A program made the translations under genes and the position numbers. A stretch of DNA of 64,000 nucleotides from Bacteroidales bacterium (GTDB taxonomy: Bacteria; Bacteroidota; Bacteroidia; Bacteroidales; UBA3824), in NCBI GenBank assembly GCA_016286055.1, contig JAEERW010000013.1, forward strand, positions 24,926-88,925, given 5' to 3'. The notes under the pieces are model-generated. The model was given only the letters and a program-made list of their open reading frames with translations, did not search any database and was not told the DNA's origin. This document shows positions 1 to 6,262 of the stretch, piece by piece; within the stretch, counting starts at the first letter, position 1; every line of letters begins with the position of its first letter.

Positions 1-121
1 AACTTTCCGCCAAGGTGGACTTACCAACACGCCTTGCACCTTCGATGAGTAAAGCATACTTACCTTGCCATTGCTGTTTCCATTGCAGCATTTTTGAGTA
101 TAATTTGCGTTTGAATATCAT
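1..121 (-). CDS. AAA+ ATPase (DUF4143 type), N-terminal fragment
   Basis: Only the first 40 codons lie in the window; the gene runs off the left edge. The visible protein starts MIFKRKLY and has a Walker A loop, GARRVGKST, at about residues 28-36, followed by LAES. It is a close paralogue of the complete gene at 3635-4963, which has the same MIFKRKLY start and the same Walker A sequence. Members of this family have an N-terminal AAA+ ATPase module and a C-terminal DUF4143 part with a nuclease-like fold; their cellular role is not settled. The start is supported by the promoter at 149-179 and by alignment with the paralogue. Confidence 0.85.
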   Translation of the reverse strand, partial: MIFKRKLYSKMLQWKQQWQGKYALLIEGARRVGKSTLAES

Positions 122-148
122 AATGCATTAACTATTTAAATTTCAGTG

Positions 149-179
149 CAAATATAAACATTAATACAGTTTTTTCAAA
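149..179 (-). promoter_or_regulatory. Bacteroidota-type promoter of the left-edge ATPase gene
   Basis: On the minus strand a TTTG (-33) at 179-176 and TATATTTG (-7) at 156-149 are separated by 19 bp, matching the Bacteroides sigma-ABfr consensus. It lies 28 bp upstream of the ATG at 121. Confidence 0.7.
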
Positions 180-197
180 ATGTTTAGCTCAAAAAAA

Positions 198-279
198 TGC
201 AGTTTCCCCGAAATTAATTTTAAGATATTTTGCAGTTCCCCCGAAATTTATTTTGTCCAAAAGTGCAGTTTTCCCGATA
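198..279 (-). repeat. Three 16-bp direct repeats at exact 33-bp period
   Basis: Copies lie at 198-213, 231-246 and 264-279. Read on the minus strand each is close to TTTCGGGGRAACTGCA; the outermost copy is slightly divergent. The period is exactly 33 bp. They sit just upstream of the promoter of the left-edge ATPase gene. A second triad with the same 33-bp period and the same CGG....TGCA outline, but a different core, precedes the paralogue at 3635. This suggests a three-site operator for an autoregulator. The binding protein is not known. Confidence 0.75.
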
Positions 280-299
280 TGTTATTTATTCTTTACCAC

Positions 300-349
300 A
301 AAAGTCATACGACTTTTGTAACAATCCTTGCAAAAGTCATACGACTTTT
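300..349 (+). promoter_or_regulatory. Promoter of the GNAT gene with two palindromic operator copies
   Basis: An 18-bp palindromic element, AAAAGTCATACGACTTTT (7-bp arms around ATAC), occurs at 300-317 and 332-349. A -7 box TATTTTTG lies at 351-358 and a weak -33 (TTG) near 328-330, so the second palindrome fills the promoter spacer. That arrangement fits repression by a dimeric regulator. The 32-bp spacing nearly continues the 33-bp phase of the repeats at 198-279. Confidence 0.6.
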
Positions 350-375
350 CTATTTTTGCAAAAAAATTTAAAACA

Positions 376-945
376 ATGAAAATACGTTTTGCCACGCCTG
401 CTGATGCGGCGCAATTGCTGAATATTTACGCCTATTATGTTGAAAATACGGCGATTACATTTGAATGGGATGTGCCTTCTGTTGAGGAGTTTGCCCAACG
501 TATCGAGAAAACCAAAACTTTTTACCCCTACATTGTGGCTGAGGAAGACGGCGTAATCAAGGGTTACGCCTACGCATCGCGTTTTAGGGTGCGCAAGGCT
601 TACGATTGGAGCGTGGAATCTTCTATTTATGTCCATAAGGATTGCCGCCATCAAAATGTGGGTTCGGTGCTTTTGGCAGAGTTGGAACGTTTGCTCAGCC
701 TTCAAGGTATTTTGAATGTAAATGCAAGTATCACATCATCTTGCACACCAAACGACGAACATATTACCGATGCAAGCCGAAGGTTTCACGAAAAGCACGG
801 TTATAGGTTTGTGGGCGAATTTCAAAAAAGCGGCTTTAAGTTCAACCGTTGGTACAATATGATGTGGATGGAAAAAATTATCGGCCAACATACTGAATGT
901 CAGCCGACAATTAAAAATATCAATGATATAGACTGCGGTTTGTAG
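376..945 (+). CDS. GNAT family N-acetyltransferase (phosphinothricin acetyltransferase-like)
   Basis: 189 residues. The protein begins MKIRFATPADAAQLLNIY, a typical GNAT beta1-alpha1 start, and carries the family hallmarks of phosphinothricin/aminoacyl acetyltransferases: ITFEWD near the N-terminus, SIYVHKDCRHQNVGSVLL (acetyl-CoA loop region; the usual G-x-G is degenerate) and RRFHEKHGYRFVGEFQKSGFKFNRWYNMMWMEK at the end. It is cytosolic and would acetylate a small amine substrate that cannot be named. An upstream in-frame TTG (328) lies inside the promoter, so ATG 376, directly downstream of the -7 box, is preferred. The C-terminus has a tail of about 20 residues beyond the usual family end. 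It converges with the GH31 gene; the stops are 5 bp apart. Confidence 0.85.
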   Translation: MKIRFATPADAAQLLNIYAYYVENTAITFEWDVPSVEEFAQRIEKTKTFYPYIVAEEDGVIKGYAYASRFRVRKAYDWSVESSIYVHKDCRHQNVGSVLLAELERLLSLQGILNVNASITSSCTPNDEHITDASRRFHEKHGYRFVGEFQKSGFKFNRWYNMMWMEKIIGQHTECQPTIKNINDIDCGL

Positions 946-950
946 GCGGT

Positions 951-3404
951 TTAAAATTTTACCTTCAAAGTCTTGCCTTTGTATTTAACGGTTTTGAAAC
1001 CTGCACCTTTTATATCTGTGGTTTTGGTTCTTTCAAAACCACCTACTTGAATATGGCTTTCTTTATGAGTTTCCAATCCCATAATTGCTATTTCAAATGT
1101 CTGATTTACAGCCTTTTTACTTCCAAGAGATTCTATGGTGAGAGTTTTGGCGGCATTGTTCCACGAAAACTTGATTTTTGAATATTGATATATACTGTTT
1201 TGATAATTAGTGCTTGTGCCATCGTCGTCGTATAGCGTAAATTCTGCATTATTGCCATATAAAACATTGATAGCCAAGTAATCTCCGTTAATTTTTTCAA
1301 CATAGATGCTGCCCGCTTTGGCAAAAACAGGAATTTGGGTTTGGTCTATTTCGGTGGTAACGGTTTGTCCGCCGTTGTAATGTGCAAATTGGTGATTTAT
1401 ATCATACCATCCGCCCTCATTTTCAGGAAGATACGTTTGCCATTGAGTAACATCGGGTTCGGTTACGGGACTGATTAATAGTGACTTGCCAAACATATAT
1501 TCGTATTTTTGTTCCAATGCTTTTGGGTCGTTGGCAAAGTCGAAAACCAAGGGACGCATAATTGTGGAGCCGTTGAAAGCAATTTCGGCGGCGTGGCTAT
1601 ATATATAAGGAGTAAGTTTTTTGCGCATTTCGATGCAATCTTTAATAATGCTTTGAGCCTCAGCACCATAACGCCACGGCTCGGTGTCGCTCATATATCC
1701 GTGAACGCGCATAAGCGGCAGATATACCGATAGTTGTATCCATCGCAACATTCTGTTAATGTAATCTTGATTTTGATATTGGTCGCGAGGACGGAAAAAT
1801 CCGCCTGCATCGTAGGTCCACCACGGCACACCCGCAGCCTGCAAACCCAATCCACCTGTAATTTGACGGCGGAGAGTTTCCCAATCGTTGCCTACGTCGC
1901 CGCTCCAAAGTGCTGAGCCATAACGCTGTATGCCGAGAAATCCGCTGCGGGTGAGTATCATCGGGCGTTTGTTGGGTTGGTCGCGGATAAGTCCTTCATA
2001 CACAGTTTTGTTTACCAACACAGGGTAGACGTTGCGCACGCGGTTGCCGTCGAGAGTGCCATTGTTTACAAAGCGGTTTTCGAGGTCGTCGTTTTCGGGT
2101 TCGGTAGCGTCTTGCCACCAAGCGTCGATGCCTGTGGGAAGGAGTTTTTGGCTAAAATTTTTCCAATATGCGGCGGCGGCTTCGGGGTTGAAAAAGTCGA
2201 TCCAATCGGTGTTAGGTATGTAATATCCAGCGCGTTCCATCTCTTTGCCCACTTCGGAATTTTTGTCGATTTTAGACCATACCGAAAGCATCATCTTTAT
2301 GTTTTTGGAGTGCAGATAATCGGTGAGAGCCTTGGGGTCGGGATAGTTTTCGGCATCAAAAACCATTGAGTTCCAACCGTTTTTGCCCCAATACTGCCAA
2401 TCTTGAACAATCACGTCCAAAGGAATATTTTCGGAAATAAACTTGTCGGCGGTTTCTTGAATCTCTTTTTGCGAGTGGAAACGTTCGCGGCAATGGATGT
2501 AGCCCAGCGCCCATTTTGGCATCAGAGGTGCTTCGCCGGTGAGTTTGCGGTAGGTGGCAATTATCTCGTCGGGAGTGCCTTTGATTATGGTGTAATCCAC
2601 TGCGTCAGAGGGATATGCGGTAAGGGTTTGGATATTGTCGTTGATTCCGAAAAATAGCACAGGACGGTCGTTGTCGGATAGTTCGGATATTACCTTGTGC
2701 GTGCCTTTGGTAAGATGCACAATGGTGGACGCTGTGGGCGGCAACCAAACGTTCTGCATTTCGATAACCGTTTTGCCATCGATTTGAAGGTTGTGGCGAC
2801 GAGCCATTTTTTGTCCAACATCTAAGAGAATAGCATATTCACCGTCTTGATTTACAGTGATTTCTGCCTCGTAGAGATTGCGGTGGCGGACTTCCTGACG
2901 GCCTCCCTCGGTGGTGGTAACGTTTACGGTTTCGGTGGCTCCAATGCCCTCTTGTTTAGATAGTTGCACCTTGTTTTCGGGAAGGTTAAAGAATGTTTCG
3001 GCATAATTGTTCCAAATAATTCCGTAGCCTTTGCTCGAAATCAGCACCGGAATCGATATCTGCGTGTTTACCTGCGTAAGGCGGCGCGGCAGACCTTTGA
3101 TATTGTTGAATCCGTCTTGAAACTGCCCAAGACCAAAAAAGAACTCGCTATCGCTGCTCGAAAATTTCAGAAAAGCGGTGTCGTTGCGGAGAGTCTGCTC
3201 CACAAGAGCAATGTCGGTGGGTTTTGCCTTAGATTCGCCGTTGAATTTGTCGGCGGTGTAAATCCAATCTGGCAACGAAGAATTTTGTTGATTGCTGTAT
3301 CTCACCCGCAGTGCATTGTCGGCAAGGGGTGTGTAATACACCTGCTGCGCCGATACGTAAGATACGCAAATAGTTGATAATAAAGATACTAAGATTTTTT
3401 TCAT
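951..3404 (-). CDS. GH31 family glycoside hydrolase with PA14-like insert (alpha-xylosidase candidate)
   Basis: 817 residues with a signal peptide (MKKILVSLLSTICVSYVSAQ). An N-terminal beta-sandwich is interrupted at about residues 170-240 by a PA14-like insert (NLYEAEITV..., LQIDGK). The catalytic barrel has DVIVQDWQYWG, the nucleophile region DAWWQDATEPE (Asp about residue 432) and the acid/base region LWSGDVGNDW (Asp about residue 503). GH31 with a PA14 insert is known among xyloglucan-active alpha-xylosidases, so that specificity is inferred; alpha-glucosidase is the alternative. The earlier TTG at 3431 overlaps a TATCTTTG -7 box (3436-3429), so ATG 3404 is chosen. It is likely periplasmic or exported and belongs with the GH5/GH43 genes nearby. 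Confidence 0.88.
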   Translation of the reverse strand: MKKILVSLLSTICVSYVSAQQVYYTPLADNALRVRYSNQQNSSLPDWIYTADKFNGESKAKPTDIALVEQTLRNDTAFLKFSSSDSEFFFGLGQFQDGFNNIKGLPRRLTQVNTQISIPVLISSKGYGIIWNNYAETFFNLPENKVQLSKQEGIGATETVNVTTTEGGRQEVRHRNLYEAEITVNQDGEYAILLDVGQKMARRHNLQIDGKTVIEMQNVWLPPTASTIVHLTKGTHKVISELSDNDRPVLFFGINDNIQTLTAYPSDAVDYTIIKGTPDEIIATYRKLTGEAPLMPKWALGYIHCRERFHSQKEIQETADKFISENIPLDVIVQDWQYWGKNGWNSMVFDAENYPDPKALTDYLHSKNIKMMLSVWSKIDKNSEVGKEMERAGYYIPNTDWIDFFNPEAAAAYWKNFSQKLLPTGIDAWWQDATEPENDDLENRFVNNGTLDGNRVRNVYPVLVNKTVYEGLIRDQPNKRPMILTRSGFLGIQRYGSALWSGDVGNDWETLRRQITGGLGLQAAGVPWWTYDAGGFFRPRDQYQNQDYINRMLRWIQLSVYLPLMRVHGYMSDTEPWRYGAEAQSIIKDCIEMRKKLTPYIYSHAAEIAFNGSTIMRPLVFDFANDPKALEQKYEYMFGKSLLISPVTEPDVTQWQTYLPENEGGWYDINHQFAHYNGGQTVTTEIDQTQIPVFAKAGSIYVEKINGDYLAINVLYGNNAEFTLYDDDGTSTNYQNSIYQYSKIKFSWNNAAKTLTIESLGSKKAVNQTFEIAIMGLETHKESHIQVGGFERTKTTDIKGAGFKTVKYKGKTLKVKF

Positions 3405-3509
3405 AAGTGATGAGTTTTTTATTTTGGGCAAAGATAGTGATTTTTATCAATAATTGTATTGCCGACAAAATTAACTGATAACCATTTTAATGAGCCAAGA
3501 TACTAAACA

Positions 3510-3591
3510 TTTACGGATTTCTGCATTTTTAGACGAAAAAGATTTACGGATTTCTGCATTTTTTGCCAAAATAAATTTGCGGATTTCTGCA
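3510..3591 (+). repeat. Three 16-bp direct repeats at exact 33-bp period
   Basis: Copies at 3510-3525, 3543-3558 and 3576-3591 read TTTACGGATTTCTGCA, TTTACGGATTTCTGCA and TTTGCGGATTTCTGCA. The period is exactly 33 bp. The last copy contains the -33 TTTG of the promoter for the gene at 3635, so a protein bound there would occlude RNA polymerase. Confidence 0.8.
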
Positions 3592-3607
3592 AAGTGTTAT
3601 ATCTTTG
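3576..3607 (+). promoter_or_regulatory. Promoter of the DUF4143 ATPase gene
   Basis: TTTG at 3576-3579 and TATCTTTG at 3600-3607 with a 20-bp spacer. It places the transcript start near 3614 and excludes the upstream TTG (3605) as start codon. The -33 box is embedded in the third operator repeat. Confidence 0.75.
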
Positions 3608-3634
3608 TTGCCGAAAACCAATAATTTATACTGT

Positions 3635-4963
3635 ATGATATTCAAGCGAAAATTATATGATGATATGCTGCGTTGGAAACAAGAACGCAACGGAGCCACT
3701 GCATTACTTATAGAAGGTGCAAGACGTGTTGGCAAATCAACACTTGTAGAATCTTTTGCCAAAAGTGAATATAAATCGTATATTCTTATAGATTTTTCGC
3801 ATAAGTCAAAGGATATAGATCATTTGTTTGAGGATATGTTTAATCTCAACAACTTTTTCCTATCGTTGCAGACACTATTTAATGTTACACTTTATAAGCG
3901 TAATTCGGTGATTATTTTTGATGAAGTTCAAAATCAACCTTTGGCACGACAGGCTATTAAACATTTAGTTAAGGATGGTCGTTACGACTATATCGAAACA
4001 GGCTCATTGATTTCGATTAAAAGAAATGTGCAAAACATATTGATACCGAGTGAAGAACAAAGCCTTACACTTCACCCTATGGATTTTGAGGAGTTTCTAT
4101 GGGCTATGGGTAAAGAAAACGGACTTAATTTTGTTAGAATTTTTTACGAGCAAAAAAAGCCGCTTGGAGTGTCGCACCGAACCATTATGCACGATCTTCG
4201 ATTATATATGCTTGTTGGCGGTATGCCACAATCGGTGGATACCTATCTTGAATACAACAATATGCAAAAAGTTGATGCTATAAAGCGCGATATTTTGAAA
4301 CTCTACGATACTGATTTCAGAAAAATCGACCCGTCGGGGCGTGCCTCAATGATGTTTAAAAACATTCCGGCTCAATTAAATACAAATGCCTCGCGGTATA
4401 TGATCGAGACTGCTATTAAAGAGCGACGCACCGACAATATCGACACCATTGTTTCAGAAATGCGTGAAAGCAAGGTGGTTAACTTGGCTTTTCATACTAC
4501 CGACCCTAATGTTGGTCTTGGAATGCACCGCCTTATGGATGCCTACAAGATGTTTATAGCCGATACTGGTCTTTTTATTGCACTCGCCTTTTGGGATAAA
4601 AAGTACACCGATAATATCATCTACCAAAAACTGCTTTTCGATAAACTTGAAGCAAATCTCGGTTATATATACGAAAACCTTGTTGCTCAAATGCTTTATG
4701 CAGCGGGTAACGAATTGTATTACTATACATTTCCCACAAACAAAGGTAATACCAATTATGAGGTTGATTTTTTAATTTCTAAGGGTAATAAAATATGTCC
4801 TATTGAGGTTAAATCATCGGGCTACAAGTCGCACAAGTCATTAGATGCTTTTAGTGAAAAATATCATTCGCGCATAGGAGAAAAATTTTTGGTCTACACC
4901 AAAGATTACGTCAAAGATGGAGATACAACCTGTTTGCCAGTGTATATGACGGGGCTGATGTAG
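3635..4963 (+). CDS. AAA+ ATPase with C-terminal DUF4143 (restriction-endonuclease-like) domain
   Basis: 442 residues. Walker A GARRVGKST at 28-36, Walker B VIIFDE at 92-97 followed by Q99, and a sensor-like IETGS near 120. The C-terminal part has the layout of a PD-(D/E)XK core: E347 in YENLV, D378 in EVDF and E391-x-K393 in PIEVKSS. Family members are widespread in Bacteroidota, often in several paralogous copies; proposed roles in defence or DNA repair are unproven. It is cytosolic. The start at 3635 matches the left-edge paralogue (MIFKRKLY) and follows the promoter. It stands alone, followed by a GH5 gene with its own promoter. The upstream operator triad suggests autoregulation. Confidence 0.88.
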   Translation: MIFKRKLYDDMLRWKQERNGATALLIEGARRVGKSTLVESFAKSEYKSYILIDFSHKSKDIDHLFEDMFNLNNFFLSLQTLFNVTLYKRNSVIIFDEVQNQPLARQAIKHLVKDGRYDYIETGSLISIKRNVQNILIPSEEQSLTLHPMDFEEFLWAMGKENGLNFVRIFYEQKKPLGVSHRTIMHDLRLYMLVGGMPQSVDTYLEYNNMQKVDAIKRDILKLYDTDFRKIDPSGRASMMFKNIPAQLNTNASRYMIETAIKERRTDNIDTIVSEMRESKVVNLAFHTTDPNVGLGMHRLMDAYKMFIADTGLFIALAFWDKKYTDNIIYQKLLFDKLEANLGYIYENLVAQMLYAAGNELYYYTFPTNKGNTNYEVDFLISKGNKICPIEVKSSGYKSHKSLDAFSEKYHSRIGEKFLVYTKDYVKDGDTTCLPVYMTGLM

Positions 4964-5007
4964 AATCGATTTTTTCAAGTTTCAAATTGTTTTTTTTAAA
5001 ATATTGT

Positions 5008-5015
5008 TACATTTG
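5008..5015 (+). promoter_or_regulatory. -7 box of the GH5 gene
   Basis: TACATTTG matches TAnnTTTG, 32 bp before the ATG at 5047; the -33 candidate (ATTG at 4986-4989, 18 bp upstream) is weak. Confidence 0.5.
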
Positions 5016-5046
5016 CGGAGATAATAATCTTTAATACGTCACTTAA

Positions 5047-6159
5047 ATGAAAAAATTTTTATTTGCACTAATCGCACTATGCTGTATTATAGCATCTTGC
5101 GGAAATAAGCCTGAGGTTAAGGAGGGCTTTATAATCAAACGCGGAACCAATCTGAGCCATTGGCTTTCGCAAAGCGAGGCAAGGGGCGAAGAACGTCGTT
5201 TGCATATTCAGGAGGACGATTTTGCACGCCTCGACAGTCTCGGTTTCGACCACGTGCGTATCCCTATCGACGAGGAACAGTTTTGGGATGAGCAGGGCAA
5301 CAAACTTCCCGAGGCGTGGGCTCTTCTGCGCAACGCTCTCGACCTTGCCCGCAAATACAATATTCGCGCTATTGTTGACCTCCACATTATCCGCGCTCAC
5401 TATTTCAACGCTGGCAACGAGGGTGGACACAACACTCTTTTTACCGACGAGAATGCTCAACAGGGACTTATCAATCTTTGGAGCCAACTGCAAGATTCGC
5501 TCAGCGGATACAGCACAGATTGGGTTGCGTATGAGTTTATGAACGAGCCCACCGCCGAAAAACACGAGCAGTGGAACGACCTTGTTGCAAAAGTTCACAA
5601 GGCTATCCGCGCCCGCGAACCCGAACGCACACTCGTTATCGGCTCTAACCTTTGGCAGGGCGTTGGCACATTTAAATTCCTCAAAGTGCCCGAAAACGAC
5701 AAGAACCTCATCCTCAGTTTCCACTACTACAACCCGATGATTGTTACGCATTACGGTGCGTGGTGGACCAACATTAAGGATTACACAGGCAAGGTAACTT
5801 ACCCTGGCATTCCGATTTCGCAAGAGGATTACGCCGCCGCTCCCGACAGCGTTAAGCCGTTTATTGAGCAATACACCAAGGAAGAATGGAACCGCGACCG
5901 CATTTACAACGAAATGAAAGACGCTATCGACGTGGCAGCAAAATATGGTCTTCAACTTTTCTGCGGCGAATGGGGCGTATATTGTCCTGTTGACCGTCAA
6001 CTTGCCTACGCTTGGACAAAGGATATGCTTTCGGTTTTCGACGAGTTTAACGTTGCGTGGACCACTTGGTGCTACGATGCCGACTTTGGTTTCTGGGATC
6101 AAGAAAAGCACACATTTAAAGATAAAGAGTTGGCTGTAATGCTCGGCGGAAAGAGATAA
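5047..6159 (+). CDS. GH5 family endoglucanase/mannanase-type lipoprotein
   Basis: 370 residues. The N-terminus MKKFLFALIALCCIIASC ends in a lipobox with Cys18, so the enzyme is membrane-anchored. The body is a GH5 TIM barrel: RGTNLSHW, HVRIPID, IVDLH, the acid/base in YEFMNEP (E167), SFHYYNP, and the nucleophile in FCGEWG (E308). GH5 enzymes cleave beta-1,4-linked glucan, mannan or xyloglucan backbones with retention; the exact substrate cannot be read from sequence. With the GH31 and GH43 neighbours it fits hemicellulose breakdown. It is followed by a terminator at 6181-6211. The long antisense frame on the other strand is a codon-bias shadow. Confidence 0.9.
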   Translation: MKKFLFALIALCCIIASCGNKPEVKEGFIIKRGTNLSHWLSQSEARGEERRLHIQEDDFARLDSLGFDHVRIPIDEEQFWDEQGNKLPEAWALLRNALDLARKYNIRAIVDLHIIRAHYFNAGNEGGHNTLFTDENAQQGLINLWSQLQDSLSGYSTDWVAYEFMNEPTAEKHEQWNDLVAKVHKAIRAREPERTLVIGSNLWQGVGTFKFLKVPENDKNLILSFHYYNPMIVTHYGAWWTNIKDYTGKVTYPGIPISQEDYAAAPDSVKPFIEQYTKEEWNRDRIYNEMKDAIDVAAKYGLQLFCGEWGVYCPVDRQLAYAWTKDMLSVFDEFNVAWTTWCYDADFGFWDQEKHTFKDKELAVMLGGKR

Positions 6160-6180
6160 AACTGATTTGACATACAAAAA

Positions 6181-6211
6181 AAAACGGACGGTAATCACCG
6201 CCCGTTTTTTT
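6181..6211 (+). terminator. Rho-independent terminator after the GH5 gene
   Basis: AAACGG-CGGT stem pairing with ACCG-CCGTTT around AATC, with one A/C mismatch, followed by a T run. A T run also exists on the opposite strand, so it may serve the converging GH43 gene. Confidence 0.75.
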
Positions 6212-6220
6212 ATTTAATTG

Positions 6221-6262
6221 TGCATTATGCATTATGCATTATGCATTTTGCATTATGCATTA
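6221..6262. repeat. TGCATTA heptamer microsatellite
   Basis: About six tandem copies of TGCATTA, one with a T for A change, running into the stop codon of the minus-strand GH43 gene. The last TTA of the array is that stop codon. Confidence 0.85.

Noticed and set aside
5077..6198. 373-residue minus-strand frame opposite the GH5 gene
   Set aside because: No family features; the plus strand has complete GH5 motifs and a lipobox. The antisense frame is open because of codon bias.
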